From Erinaceus europaeus (lineage: Eukaryota > Chordata > Mammalia > Eulipotyphla > Erinaceidae): a stretch of DNA of 64,000 nucleotides. Below are positions 10,623-22,890 of the stretch, one piece after another. The stretch's first letter is position 1; each line of letters starts with the position of its first letter. The stretch lies in NCBI RefSeq assembly GCF_950295315.1, contig NW_026647594.1, positions 1 to 64,000 of the forward strand, in the 5' to 3' direction. A program made the translations under genes and the position numbers. The notes under the pieces are model-generated. The model was not told where the DNA came from. It made no database searches and was given only the letters and a program-made list of their open reading frames with translations.

Positions 10623-11231
10623 CAATAAATAAATATTTTTTAAAAAGAAAGAAAAAGGAGCCCAGTTTGGTGAAATCATGCATGTAGAAGGCCCTGTCTC
10701 CTCAAAAAGAAATTGTGCAAAATATCATATGCTTGGAATTTCACAAATAGCAGCAGGGCATAGTAATCAGGAAAAGATGCAAGAGGAAAGCATGCTCGTG
10801 CTCACAACTTCTGCTTTTTGCAGACTGGATTTTAAAGTTTCTGAATATTATAAATAGAACATATATTGACTTTAGGGGAGCTGCTATTATTTTTTCCCGT
10901 TAGGGGGAATGAGAATGGGAGACAAGAGATCATTTCCAATTGGAAATACTGGATTTTGAGAGGTTGTTTTTCACTGCTAATGAACACTCATGCTGATGGT
11001 TTTCAGGTTGATGTATGGTGGTGTCTGTGGAGCTGTTTGTTCCAGGATCAAGTTTCTGCTGTAAATAGGAGATTCTGGGATGAACAGACATAGGACATGT
11101 TTTGTGGGTCTTCAAATTGGGAGGGAGTTAAGACACAGCTGTATGGTCAGGGCCACACGTGCACGTAGGACCTTTCTTTTGGGGCTGTTTGAAATCAGAT
11201 GTCTGCTCATCTCTATTTCTGATATACACAG
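10623..11231. other. Intergenic, no gene recognised
   Basis: Low-GC DNA mirrored at 17,690-18,290. The frames at 10,866-11,093 and 17,827-18,054 are alike only because the arms are nearly identical. Confidence 0.7.
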
Positions 11232-11385
11232 GCTGGGTCTGAGGGATGGACAGTAGCACAGCAGGGTAAAAATAACAACAACAAAAAAAGAGGGGAAATG
11301 GCCTCCAGGAGCAGTGGATTTGTAGTGCAGGCACCAAGCCCCAGAGATAACCCTGGAGACAAAAAGAAAAAATAAAGAAAGGTTG
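11232..11385 (+). mobile_element. Truncated ERI-1 long-form SINE
   Basis: It keeps only a short head (GACAGTAGCACAGCAGGG) and the distal block GGAGCAGTGGATTTGTAGTG to AACCCTGGAGAC. The middle is missing. The mirror copy is 17,555-17,680. Confidence 0.75.
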
Positions 11386-11445
11386 GGTACTACTATGCAA
11401 TTCCTGCAAACTCCTGCTTAGAGATGCCTGTCAAGCCCTGTGTGT

Positions 11446-11449
<4 letters not shown>

Positions 11450-11493
<44 letters not shown>
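11450..11493. repeat. (TA)n microsatellite
   Basis: A pure TA run. The mirror position at 17,412-17,466 holds a TA/CATA mixture that is itself palindromic. Confidence 0.95.
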
Positions 11494-11495
<2 letters not shown>

Positions 11496-11812
11496 AGGGT
11501 TATTTCTGGGGCTCAGTGCCTGCATTATGAATCCACTGCTCCTGGAGACCATTTTCCTCTTTTATTGCCTTATTGTTGTTGTTGTTATTGCTGACATTGC
11601 TATTGTTGTTGTTGAATAGGACAGAGAGAAATGGAGAGAGAAGGGGAAGACAGAGAAGGGGATAGAAAGATAGACACCTGCAGACCTGCTTTACCATCCA
11701 TGAAGCGCCCTCCATGCAGATGGGGAGCCAGGGGCTCAAACTGGGATCCTTAGGCCTGTCCTTGTGTTTCGTGCCATGTGCGCTTAACCCAGTGCACTAT
11801 CCCCGGGCCTTG
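11494..11812 (-). mobile_element. ERI-1-type SINE (long form)
   Basis: CCAGGGTTATTTCTGGGGC, GAATAGGACAGAGAGAAATG and a head ending AGTGCACTATCCCCGGGCC. The mirror copy is 17,095-17,412. Confidence 0.92.
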
Positions 11813-13295
11813 TGTCTTATATACTTATGTGCATTACATCACAGTATGTGCTTTACATGTGCTGGACACTGCACAGTGCAGTAAATGTACTCACAGCACA
11901 CTGTGTGCTGTACGAGGTGTAGCAAATGTGTGTGATGCACTAGTAGTCTGCACCACACCGTGCATATATGCATATGGTTCACACAGGAGTGCAGGCTGCA
12001 TGTACAGTTCATACTGCATAGATCATAAAATATAAGGCCTTGCCTCTTCATGCTGCAGATGAATAATCTGAGCTCAGAAAGGAAGCATCCAAGCAGGTAA
12101 AGTGGAGGTGCCTGCTTCCATCACATGTTCAATTCCATCCTGGCTCCCAAGATGTCACAGAGCATCTTCCTTACTGCATAAAGTGTTCTACATGCATCTA
12201 CCAAGCACATCACCCCACCTTCTTGTGATGCTGCCATTACTGTGATCCCAATTTTAAAGGTGAAATGGAAACTCAGAGAATTTAAGTAAATGTCAAGAGT
12301 CATAAAATAAGTAGCAATACTCGGACACGGAGCCAAGTCCTCAAGCTCCAAGCTCCGTGGTTTTTCCAGGCTCCTGCAGATTCATTGAGATTCCGTGTGC
12401 TCTGCAGCTTTAATGCCAACCACGGCACTTTGATTTGAAGGATGATGATTCCCTTAAAGTCCTGGAATTCTTTGTTGCTGGTGGTAGGGCTGCATGTGGG
12501 GGTCAGAGCACTCACATGCAGCCATGTAGCCGTGATGACCTCATGTCCCATCACAAAAGCCCCGAGTCCTGCTCCCCATGGAAGCAGCCCCCAGCCCATC
12601 ATAGCCCCTGCCAATAATAACCTAGTCACCATGGTCACCAGGATGTCTGTATCTTGCTTTCTGACAATGGCTGTTTCATTGCTTTATCACAGGCTAACTG
12701 CAGAAGTCCTGAATATACAGATTTTATTTTCATAGGACAGGTGCCCTTTGCTTGGTCCAGGTATCACTGCCATAGCCTCTGTGGAATGAGTGCAAGGCTC
12801 AGAGCTTCCTTAGCCTCTGACATACAGAGGACACAGAGGGCTCTCTCATCTGAAAGCCCCACGGGCTACGCAAATGACATGAAACTACCCATTACACATG
12901 TCATCAGATTTGAAGGCCCTCTTCTGTCCTTGTGTCCACACACTGCCTTCTTCCCTATCTGTTCACCCTTACCCACACTTGAAAATGCCCCTCCCCTCTC
13001 AGGGAAACTTGCTGGACTAATGTGAGCAGAAGGAATTGTTTATCTTTCTAGTTGCTACCCTCACAATCTCAGACACTGTATAAAACTCACGTCTAACGCT
13101 TCCTAGCCCCATGGGCTCATGTTTCTGACAGCAGGATTCTGTGCATGTTCTCAGCACCCAGATAGCACTGACACATACTCAGAACTAAACATAATATGTG
13201 TCAACTTGACAGAGTGCCACATTTAGATGTCGGTCTCTTCTCTTTGTCTACAGGGTGGTCTCACCTCTGGGTGAAGGCATTCCTTATCTGCTCCT
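11813..13295. other. Inner arm, no gene recognised
   Basis: Mirrored at 15,610-17,090 with very high identity. It contains several 60-120-codon frames on both strands (e.g. 12,300-12,638 minus), none resembling a known family. Confidence 0.65.
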
Positions 13296-13306
13296 CTCAG
13301 TGGAGG

Positions 13307-13592
13307 GTTTTTTTTAATATTTATTTTATGTATTTATTCCCTTTTGTTGCCCTTGTTGTTTTATTGTTGTTGTTATTATTGTTGTTGTCATTGTTGGATA
13401 AGACAGATAGAAATGGAGAGAAGAGGGGAATACAGAGAGGAGGAGAGAAAGATAGACACCTGCAGACCTGCTTCACCGCCTGTGAAGCGACTCCCCTGCA
13501 GGTGGGGAGCCGGGGTTCTAACCGGGAATCTTATGCCGGTCCTTCTGCTTTGCGCCACCTCTGCTTAACCCGCTGAGCTACAGCCCAACTCC
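13307..13592 (-). mobile_element. ERI-1-type SINE, left arm only
   Basis: A full reversed SINE with flanks CTCAGTGGAGG (13,296-13,306) and CTCAGAGAAGG (13,593-13,603). The mirror site near 15,600 is empty and has a single flank. The element therefore inserted after palindrome A formed, or was lost cleanly from one arm. Confidence 0.95.
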
Positions 13593-13603
13593 CTCAGAGA
13601 AGG

Positions 13604-14398
13604 TTTTAACAGACACATCTCAGGCTTTCTTAGGGAAAAGATCTAATCACAACTAGTTACTGCACTTCAACATCCTCTGAGAGAAATGATGTAGCAGATG
13701 AATGTACTAAGGACAGACTGAACTAGTTAACATGAAAAGTCACCACCACCCTATAGCCTGAGACAGGCCTCAACTGGGAATACTGCACTGTGTGTATCTG
13801 GTGGAGAGATAGAGAGACAGACACAGAAAAAGAGAGAGAGAGAGAGATGGAGGGGTCAGGCACAGCAATAGTGCTTATCTGGTATGCAAAGGACGGGAGA
13901 ATATATGAGAGTGGAAAACATGAACATGATCTCGACTCCCCTTGAATGATCACTGGAGTACAGGAGGGTCTGAACATCTGGTCCCTCACAACCCAAACAC
14001 CTGTGACCTGTTCTGGGAATCACAGGGACACAGAATACAGGACTTGAAAGAGCCCTGAGGGTCATCTGGTTGAACACCTATGAGCCTCAAAAATGAGAGA
14101 TGCTGAGATATCGCTCAGCTGAGGACCAGATAGGAAGAGAGGTCCTTTACTGAGGGATACACAAGGGTCAACCCCAAGCCCTGGCCCTTTGGAAATGAGT
14201 GAGCCATAGGAACAGGAAGAGAGCCCAACTCTCTCACAGGGATAGATGTGATCCTGAGCCTTCTGCCTACCACACGCCTCACTCAGGCCTTGTAGGCACG
14301 TATCCTCCACAGGGCAGGTATCCTGTTATTCCAGAAACCTTCTATCCAGTGTGGAGGGTTTGCTTTATGATGCAGGTGACATTCAAATAAATACACAT
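13604..14398. other. Inner arm up to the spacer, no gene recognised
   Basis: Mirrored at 14,799-15,600, with a third copy of 13,740-14,398 at 48,840-49,500. It includes a short GA microsatellite at about 13,830-13,848. Confidence 0.8.
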
Positions 14399-14798
14399 CA
14401 AGTGAGCTGACCTTCTCTGGAAGGTTTCTGAATGTCTGAGCCTGGGCAGCAACACTCCCAGGAAGCTCTTCTGCCTGAATAGCAGCAGTGCTTTGTCCCA
14501 AAGCCCATAACAACTCAGGGGCTCCCCAGCCTACTGGGAGCTCTCCAGGGGCAGACATGAGCAAGGTACAGAGGTACATTTTATATCCCTGCTTCCAGCA
14601 GCAGCCGTCAGTTATGCCGCACATCTTGTGCTGTCATTACCCGTCAATGGACATCAAATATGCACCTGTCACATCCAACAAAGCTGATGCTTCAAGTTTC
14701 CCATCAATTCCACTCTTTAGAGACTGGGTCTAAAGATCATTCTTTTCTTCAGAAATGACGTGTTCCCCAGGGAAGCCACTTTCAAAAGATGTCAGTTA
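14399..14798. other. Palindrome A spacer
   Basis: A unique 400-bp core between the arms. The left boundary is AAATACACAT before CAAGTGAGC, and the right is GTCAGTTA before ATGTGTATTT. It is present in reverse orientation at 49,501-49,905 in palindrome B. Its open frames do not resemble a known protein. Confidence 0.92.
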
Positions 14799-17094
14799 AT
14801 GTGTATTTATTTGAATGTCACCTGCATCATAAAGCAAACCCTCCACACTGGATAGAAGGTTTCTGGAATAACAGGATACCTGCCCTGTGGAGGATACGTC
14901 CCTACAAGGCCTGAGTGAGGCGCGTGGTAGGCAGAAGGCTCAGGATCACATCCATCCCTGTGAGAGAGTTGGTGGGCTCTCTTCCTGTTCCTGTGGCTCA
15001 CTCATTTCCAAAGGGCCAGGGCTCCGGGGTGACCCTTGTGTATCCCTCAGTAAAGGACCTCTCTTCCTATCTGGTCCTCAGCTGAGCGATATCTCAGCAT
15101 CTCTCATTTTTGAGGCTCATAGGTGTTCAACCAGATGACCCTCAGGGCTCTTTCAAGTCCTGTATTCTGTGTCTCTGTGATTCTCAGATCAGGTCACAGG
15201 TGTTTGGGTTATGAGGGACCAGATGTTCAGACCCTCCTGTACTCCAGTGATCATTCAAGGGGAGTCGAGATCATGTTCATGTTTTCCACTCTCATATATT
15301 CTCCCGTCCTTTGCATACCAGATAAGCACTATTGCTGTGCCTGACCCCTCCATCTCTCTCTCTCTCTCTCTTTCTGTGTCTGTCTCTCTATCTCTCCACT
15401 AGATACACACAGTGCAGTATTCCCAGTTGAGGCCTGTCTCAGGCTATAGGGTGGTGGTGACTTTTCATGTTAACTAGTTCAGTCTGTCCTTAGTACATTC
15501 ATCTGCTACATCACTTCTCTCAGAGGATGTTGAAGTGCAGTAACTAGTTGTGATTAGATCTTTTCCCTAAGAAAGCCTGAGATGTGTCTGTTAAAACCTC
15601 CTCTGAGAGGAGCAGATAAGGAGTGCCTTCACCCAGAGGTGAGGCCACCCTGTAGACAAAGAGAAGGGACCAACATCTAAATGTGGCACTTTGTCATGTT
15701 GACACATATTATGTTTAGTTCTGAGTAGGTGTCAGTGCTATCTGGGTGCAGAGAACATGCACAGAATCCTGCTGTCAGAAACATGAGCCCATGGGGCTAG
15801 GAAGCGTTAGACGTGAGTTTTATACAGTGTCTGAGATTGTGAGGGTAGCAACTAGAAAGATAAACAATTCCTTCTGCTCACATTAGTCCAACAAGTTTTC
15901 CTGAGAGGGGAGGGGCATTTTCAAGTGTGGGTAAAAGGGTGAACAGATAGGGAAGAAGGCAGTGTGTGGACACAAGGACAGAAGAGGGCCTTCAAATCTG
16001 AAGACATGTGTAATGGGTAGTTTCCTGTCATTTGCATAGCCCGTGGGGCTTTCAGATGAGAGAGCCCTCTGTGTCCTCTGTGTGTCAGAGGCTAAGGAAG
16101 CTCTGAGCCTTGCACTCATCCCACAGAGGCCAAGACAGTGATACCTGGACCAAGCAAAGGGCACCTGTCCTATGAAAATAAAATCTGTATATTCAGGACT
16201 TCTGCAGTTAGCCTGTGATAAAGCAATGAAACAGCCATTGTCAGAAAGCAAGATATAGACATCCTGGTGACCATGGTGACTAGGTTATTATTGGCAGGGG
16301 CTATGATGGGCTGGGGGCTGCTTCCATGGGGAGCTGGACTCGGGGCTTTTGTGATGGGATATGAGGTCATCACGGCTACATGGCTGCATGTGAGTGCTCT
16401 GACCCCCACATGCAGCCCTACCACCAGCAACAAAGAATTCCAGGACTTTAAGGGAATCATCATCCTTCAAATCAAAGTGCCGTGGTTGGCATTAAAGCTG
16501 CAGAGCACACGGAATCTCAATGAATCTGCAGGAGCCTGGAAAAACCACGGAGCTTGGAGCTTGATGACTTGGCTCCGTGTCCGAGTATTGCTACTTATTT
16601 TATGACTCTTGACATTTACTTAAATTCTCTGAGTTTCCATTTCACCTTTAAAATTGGAATCACAGCAATGGCAGCATCACAAGAATTGGGGTGATGTGCT
16701 TGGGAGATGCATGTAGAACACTTTATGCAGTACGGAAGATGCTCTGTGACATCCTGGGAGCCAGGATGGAATTGAACGTGTGATGGAACCAGGCACCTCC
16801 ACTTTACCTGCTTGGATGCTTCCTTTCTGAGCTCAGATTATTCATCTGCAGCATGAAGAGGCAAGGCCTTATATTTTATGATCTATGCAGTATGAACTGT
16901 ACATGCAGCCTGCACTCCTGTGTGAACCATATACATATATGCACGGTGTGGTGCAGACTACTAGTGCATCACACACATTTGCTACACCTCGTACAGCACA
17001 CAGTGTGCTGTGAGTACATTTACTGCACTGTGCAGTGTCCAGCACATGTAAAGCACATACTGTGATGTAATGCACATAAGTATATAAAACACAA

Positions 17095-17412
17095 GGGCCG
17101 GGGATAGTGCACTGGGTTAAGGACACATGGCACGAAACACAAGGACAGGCCTAGGGATCCCAGTTTGAGCCCCTGGCTCCACATCTGCATGGGTGTCGCT
17201 TCACAGATGGTAAAGCAGGTCTGCAGGTGTCTATCTTTCTCTCCCCTTCTCTGTCTTCCCCTTCTCTCTCCATTTCTCTCTGTCCTATTCAACAACAACA
17301 ATAGCAATGGCAACAATAACAAGAACAATAAAGGCAACAAATGGGGAAAATGGCCTCTAGGAGCAGTGGATTCGTAGTGCAGGAACTGAGTCCCAGCAAT
17401 AACCCTGGAGGT
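17095..17412 (+). mobile_element. ERI-1-type SINE (long form)
   Basis: Mirror of 11,494-11,812: a degenerate head at the left, the CT-rich body, CAACAACAACAATAGC, and the distal GGAGCAGTGGATTCGTAGTG block. Confidence 0.92.
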
Positions 17413-17466
17413 ATATATACATACATACATATATATACATATATATATGTATGTATGTATATATGA
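17412..17466. repeat. Self-complementary TA/CATA tract
   Basis: Alternating TATATA and CATACATA units followed by TATGTATGTA units, so the tract can fold on itself. The mirror arm has plain (TA)n. Confidence 0.85.
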
Positions 17467-17554
17467 TGACACACAGGGCTTGACAGGAATCTCTAAGCAG
17501 GAGTTTGCAGGAATTGCATAGTAGTACCCAGCCTTTCTTTATTTTTTCTTTTTG

Positions 17555-17680
17555 TCTCCAGGGTTATCTCTGGGGCTTGGTGCCTGCACTACAAATCTAC
17601 TACTCCTGAAGGCCATTTCCCCCTCTTTTTTTTTGTTGTTATTTTAACCTGCTGTGCTACTGTCCAGCCCTCAGACCCAG
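17555..17680 (-). mobile_element. Truncated ERI-1 long-form SINE
   Basis: Mirror of 11,232-11,385: CTCCAGGGTTATCTCTGGGG to AACCTGCTGTGCTACTGTCC. Confidence 0.75.
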
Positions 17681-17689
17681 CCTTTGTAT

Positions 17690-18289
17690 ATCATAAATAG
17701 AGATGAGTAGACATCTGATTTCAAACAGCCCCAACAAAGAAAGGTTATGACACAGGTGCACGTGTGGCCCTGACCATACAGCTGTGTCTTAACTCCCTCC
17801 CAATTTGCAGACCCACAAAACATGTCCTATGTCTGTTCATCCCAGAATCTCCTGTTTACAGCAGAAACTTGATCCTGGAACAAACAGCTAAACAGACACC
17901 ACCATACATCAACCTGAAAACCATCAGCATGAGTGTTCATTAGCAGTGAAAAACAACCTCTCAAAATCCAGTATTTCCAATTGGAAATGATCTCTTGTCT
18001 CCTATTTCCATTCCCCCTAATGGGAAAAAATAATAGCAGCTCCCCTAAAGTCAAAATATGTTCTATTTTCAGTATTCAGAAACTTTAAAATCCAGTCTGC
18101 AAAAAGCAGAAGTTGTGAGCATGAGCATGATTTCCTCTTGCATCTTTTCCTGATTACTATGCCCTGCTGCTATTTGTGAAATTCCAAGCATATGCTATTT
18201 TGCACAATTTCTTTTTGAGGAGACAGGGCCTTCTACATGCATGATTTCACCAAACTGGGCTCCTTTTTCTTTCTTTTTAAAAAATATTT
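17690..18289. other. Intergenic, mirror of 10,623-11,231
   Basis: No gene recognised. Low-GC sequence nearly identical to the left arm. Confidence 0.7.
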
Positions 18290-18868
18290 ATTTATTGGGA
18301 GTCCGTGGTAGCGCAGTGGGTTGGGCACAGGTGACGCAAATCACAAGGACTAGCTGAAGGATCCCGGTTCGAGCCCCCGGCTCCCCACCTGCAGGGGAAT
18401 CGCTTCACAAGCAGTGAAGCAGGTCTGGAGGTGTCTATCTTTCTCTCCTCCTCTTTGTCTTCCCCTCCTCTCTCCATTTCTCTCTGTCCTATCCAACAAC
18501 AACGACACCAATCATAACTACAACAATAAAACAACAAGGGCAACAAAAGGGAATAAATAATAAATAAAAATATTTTTAAAAATATATTTATTTATTTATT
18601 TTCCCTTTTGTTGCCCTTGTTTTATTGTTGTAGTTATTACTGTTGTTGTTATTGATGTCATCGTTGTTGGACAGGACAGAAAGAAATGGAGAGAAGAGGG
18701 GAAGACAGAGAGGAGGAGAGAAAGACAGACACCTGAAGACCTGCTTCACCATCTCTGAAGTGACTCCCCTGCAAGTGGAGAGCTGACAGCTCAAACTGGG
18801 ATCCTTAACGCAGGTCCTTGCACTTGGAGCCACCTGCACTTAACCTGCTATACCACCACCCAACCCCC
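18290..18868. mobile_element. Tail-to-tail ERI-1 SINE pair
   Basis: A plus-strand element (GGGAGTCCGTGGTAGCGCAG, about 18,296-18,575) meets a minus-strand element (about 18,576-18,868) at their A/T-rich tails. Mirror of 10,064-10,622. The convergent SINEs form a small inverted repeat inside the large one. Confidence 0.92.
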
Positions 18869-18869
18869 T

Positions 18870-19290
18870 TTTTCTTTCAGATAGAGAAACACCACAGCAC
18901 CAGGTCTTACTCTAGTGCTGTAGCATCTCCCAGGCAGTGCCAGGACTCAAACCTGAACTGTGCACACATAACAAGGCACACGCTTTACCTGGTGAATTAT
19001 ATCCCCAGATCCTTAAACCAATATTCAAGGTTCATTTTTTTAATTTATTATACTTGAGAGAGAGTTTCATATGAGATGGGGTGGAGAAACACCAGAGCAC
19101 CACTTTGGCACATATGCTGCCAGGAGTCAAGCCAGGAATCTTAGGCATGCAGGTCTGGCGCTCTACCAGTTGAGACAACTGCAGTTCTACTTCACTACTC
19201 ATGAAGCTTCCTTTGTGCAGGTGGGGACTGGGGGCTTGAACCCAGATCTTTGAGCACTGTAATGTGTGCACTTAGCCAGGTGGTTGGTAA
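18870..19290 (-). mobile_element. Three adjacent tRNA-derived SINE fragments
   Basis: Mirror of 9,668-10,050. Here the ERI-2-like part is more complete (TCACTACTCATGAAGCTTCC retained). Confidence 0.7.
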
Positions 19291-19665
19291 TTGAATGGGT
19301 AAAGGGGTGATTTCTGGACCTTCTTTGAAAGCAACATGTTGTATGATGTGGAATAGCACTTTAGTGTTTATTGTTAGGTTTTATGATTTAATCGTTTTCT
19401 AGACATTTGAACTTGGAAGGTAAATGAGGCTTCACAAGTGCAGGGTGGTGCCTCCTCATTTTCCTTCTGTTATGCTGTGTCTCCTCCTTTTTCTTGTTCA
19501 GCTCATGAGAGGAGCTCAACATGTTTACATGGAAAGTGCACTCATTCCTCTGTGAGCATAGCCCCCTTACACCCTCAAAGCTGTACTGGACAGTGCCTTC
19601 CAGGCTACAGGTTTAGGGGACAGGGGTTGAGAGCAGTTGCTTAGCATCATCTTTTTTGGAAATTT

Positions 19666-20176
19666 TTTTTTTGATTTTTTTTTTTATTTAAGAAAGGATT
19701 AATTAACAAAACCATAGGGTAGGAGGGGTACAACTCCACACAATTCCCACCACCCAATCTCCATATCCCACCCCCTCCCCCGATAGCTTTCCCATTCTCT
19801 ATCCCTCTGGGAGCATGGACCCTGGGTCATTGAGGGTTGCAGAAGGTAGAAGGTCTGGCTTCTGTAATTGCTTCCTCGCTGAACATGGGCGTTGACTGGT
19901 CGGTCCATACTCCCAGTCTGCCTCTCTTTTTCCCTAGTAGGATGGGTCTCTGGGGATGCTGAGCTCCAGGACATATTGGTGGTGTCTTCAATCCAGGGAA
20001 GTCTGGCCGGCATCCTGATGACACACCTGGAACCTGGTGACTGAAAAGAGAGTTAACATACAAAGCCAAACAAATTGTTGAGCAATCATGGACCCAAAGC
20101 TTGGAAAAGTGGAGAGGAAGTATTAGGGAGGTACTCACTGCTAACTCTAGTATACTTCTGCTTTCTTACTTTGGTA
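19666..20176 (-). mobile_element. L1 3' end, right arm only, 5'-truncated
   Basis: It starts with poly-T at the left (an A tail on the minus strand) and contains AATTAACAAAACCATAGGGT and TTGACTGGTCGGTCCATACT. It is flanked by identical CTTTTTTGGAAATTT at 19,651-19,665 and 20,177-20,191. The uninterrupted site is present in the left arm (about 9,285-9,305) and at about 50,110-50,125 in palindrome B. The net length change of the arm coordinates (526) equals insert plus one duplication. Confidence 0.95.
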
Positions 20177-20559
20177 CTTTTTTGGAAATTTATAGAAGAC
20201 TTTCATATTTCCCCAGGTTTCCTTCCTCTTTCTGTGTCTCTCTATCTGTATGTCTGTCTATATCTCTCCTCTTTTTGAACCACACTCCACATCGTGGTAT
20301 TTTATTTTTATTGGCCTGTTGAAATGCCCATGTTTTAAATTGAGGGCATAGAACATGTCTAGGAAGTAATGAGAATGGCTTTGTCTTGTATCTCAAAGAG
20401 ATACTTCCAGTTGTTGAGTTCAACAATGGGTCACCAACTCCAATTTGATCACTGTACTTTCCCAGCGTGCATACACACTCTCACTCTCATGCCTTCCCTC
20501 CCTTCCTTACTCCCTCTCTCCTTTCTTTCTTTCTCTCTCTCTCTGGTGCACTGAGCAGA

Positions 20560-22450
20560 GCAGCCTCTGTGAAGACTTCTGTGAGCACAGGAGCTCCGTG
20601 CTCTGGAGCTTTGGGTCCCCAGCGGGCCTTCCTGTGCAGGGCTGTGCTGTCCTGCAGGGAACTTTGCAGCGCTGGGGCTGGGCTCCAGTGCACCGTGGTG
20701 GAGGCCGCAGCCCTGGCAGGACATGCACCCCGGGCCCTCCGCAGTCCCCAAGTCCCCGCTTGACCGCGGGTCCCTGCGAAACAGTTGTCTGTTTGGAGGG
20801 TCTCGGGGGTGGGTGAAGGAGGGCGGGCAAGGGGCCTGTGCTGGGGCTTGCTGTGCGAGGCACCAGGGGCTGAGCGTCCCCCTAGGCATGCAGGGGGTTG
20901 GCCCCTAGGGTGGAGCTCACACCGGCCGCCCCCCAGTGCGCAGGTGCCTCCCTGGGCGCTGAGTGCGCAGGCGCCAACCGCTGGCATGGACCAAAACCGG
21001 GCTGGAGCCCGGTTGGAGCGCGAGGCAGCAGCGGCAGCGGCAGTGCTGGACCAACAGGAACCCTGACTAACTGACCAACGGAGCCTCGAGTCTCGGAGGC
21101 AACAGGACTACGATGCCCGCCTAGGGGCCCGCTTGCCATGTGGTCTGGCACTTGCTGAGCCTGGAGCACTGGAGGATGTCAGCGCTGAGGAAGGTGCGAC
21201 TGCGGGCCCGGTCAGGTCTGGGCGCCATCAGGGGCAGGGGGGTGGAGGGTGGCGGGTGGTGGGGTAGGGTCCCCGCGGAGAGCGCGGGTGTGGGCGGGGG
21301 ACCCTGCGCGTGAGACTGCGTGGGGGCGGGAGCGCGTAGGTCGCTGCTCCGGAGCCAGATTAAGGTCCCCTGGCACCAGCGCCAGGTCCCCTGGCCAGAT
21401 TAAGGTCTCCTGGCACCACCTGCACCGTGGGGAGTCCCTGGGTCCCGGGCTCTTAGGTGCACAGTGGGCGCCGAGTGGGGCGCCGCGGATATGTGACGGT
21501 CCCTCCTCGGCCCTGTGAGCCGAGTAGCCGGGAGACCCATGGAGGGGCTGACCAGCGAGAAGCCTACATGATGACTGGGACTCGGGTTCTGGTGCTGGAG
21601 GGGCAGACGCCATGGTGGTGGGGGGGGGCAGGCGGCACATTGCACCCCCCCCCCCCATCCTCCTTGGTCAATTCCGTGTGGTGACGCTCTCTGGGACCCG
21701 CGGGAAAGGAGAGGTGTGGGGTTGCTGTTACGGGGTGGCCTCAGCTGTGGCGACTGGCTTGGGGGGAAGGCGTGCGCTGGCAGGGGGTGGCCGACGCCCT
21801 GCTTTCCAAGTGCAAGCAAGTAAGCTGGCTTTTTTAGGGGAGGTTGCTAAGCAAGGCTCTACCTGGAGCAGGATTTTGTAATCAAGCCTCCCCTGGCAGC
21901 TGCTGTCGCTGCTCATGCCCCTTCCCTCTCTTGAGGGAGAAATAATGATGTGATGAGCACAGCCCTGTGCGCCTAGGCCAGGGGGCAGTGGGTGCGGCCA
22001 GGTGGGCTGGCTGGGGTGTGTGTGTAGGGGGGCCGCTGCCCATCGCCTCGCCCCACCCCCACCACCCATCCCTGCGATGCATCAGGGGTGTCAGGACTAA
22101 TTAGACTTGGGGAGCCTAAAGGAGAGAAGAGTTGCAAGAGGTGGGGAGGGGGTGGCGAGCTCGGGCGAGGTGGCTAGCAGAGGGGACCTGCCTGCACTGG
22201 CCCAGGAAACTCTGGGCTCCTCCTGGCTGGGGGACCCCACCAGCCGGTCGCTCAAGGTGAAGGTCTTGGATTCAGAATCCATGATTTATTAGCGGTGGCA
22301 ATCTTGTATGGATTAACAATAAGGCCATTGCCAGCAGAACAGTCTTCAGTGTTGATTGATTCTGCAGGGGTTCCATTAGGGAGATTGAAGTGCTTTGGCC
22401 TCTCTGTCACCTTTTGGCTGGAGTGCCCCGGGGTGGGGGGCACCTCACCT
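20560..22450 (+). promoter_or_regulatory. CpG-rich island, copy 2
   Basis: The inverted copy of 7,000-8,930. An ATG-started six-codon stretch at 21,176-21,193 precedes GTGCGA. A local rearrangement near 21,355-21,420 repeats GGTCCCCTGGCACCA-like units not seen in copy 1. An upstream ATG frame (MDQNRAGARLERE) is shared with copy 1 but its ATG is lost in copy 3. Function as a promoter is inferred. Confidence 0.6.
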
Positions 22451-22548
22451 GCCACTGAACTGGGGGTGGAAGGGGTTGCAGGCAGGGGATGTCTCTGTTC
22501 TCACCCAGTCACCAATTTGGGGGCAGGGAGGCCTGTGCTTCTGATTGA

Positions 22549-22696
22549 CCTGCTTTATTTCGCTGGTGAAAGAAAGGTAATAGTTAACCAAAGCAAAAAA
22601 AAAGGTAAAATGATAAAAACATGCTAACTTTTAATGAGTCATTGCTAAAAAGGAACATTTGCAACCAGCCTTTCCTTAAAATCATAGAAAATATGT
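22549..22696 (+). repeat. Dispersed duplicate of 22,891-23,040
   Basis: A 148-bp block from CCTGCTTTATTTCGCTGG to ATCATAGAAAATATG, almost identical to 22,891-23,040. It is inserted 342 bp upstream, where copies 1 and 3 of the region have only GATTGACACTCAG. This looks like a templated insertion. Confidence 0.93.
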
Positions 22697-22890
22697 GGGA
22701 CTCAGGGACTTTAGTCTCCTAAGAGTTGAAGACTTCTCAGCAAGGAGACAATCAGAGAGTGTCCCTGTGGCACATTCAGAGATTCCAAAGCCCAGTTAGC
22801 AACAGACCCCCTTTTAGCTCCACTTTCACCCCTGGGAGTGACTCATTTAGATTTGAGGTTGAGTTGCATTACAGCACAATTTTCAGTTTA

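Larger units (their letters stand above)
1560..14398 (+). repeat. Palindrome A, left arm
   Basis: The inverted partner of 14,799-24,556. Inner positions pair so that x+y is about 29,197 at the spacer, 28,905 after a left-only SINE, and about 29,479 beyond a right-only L1. A 112-codon frame at 12,300-12,638 differs from its partner at 16,267-16,605 by 2 residues. This arm keeps about 3.5 kb (roughly 3,150-6,650) that the right arm lacks. Confidence 0.97.

Noticed and set aside
12300..12638. A 112-codon frame conserved at 16,267-16,605
   Set aside because: Its conservation follows from the near-identity of the palindrome arms. The differences seen are amino-acid changing, and no splice or start context supports it.
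13196..13576. A 126-codon frame ending in RQIEMERR-type sequence, and many similar ones
   Set aside because: It is a reading through a reversed ERI SINE. The same peptide-like string recurs at every SINE of this family.
14283..14733. Frames across the palindrome spacer on both strands
   Set aside because: Both strands are open to a similar extent, one frame runs across the arm boundary, and no family is recognised.
20785..21066. A peptide frame starting MDQNRAGARLERE in the CpG block
   Set aside because: Shared by copies 1 and 2 but the ATG and frame are lost in copy 3. It is probably the 5' untranslated part of the island.
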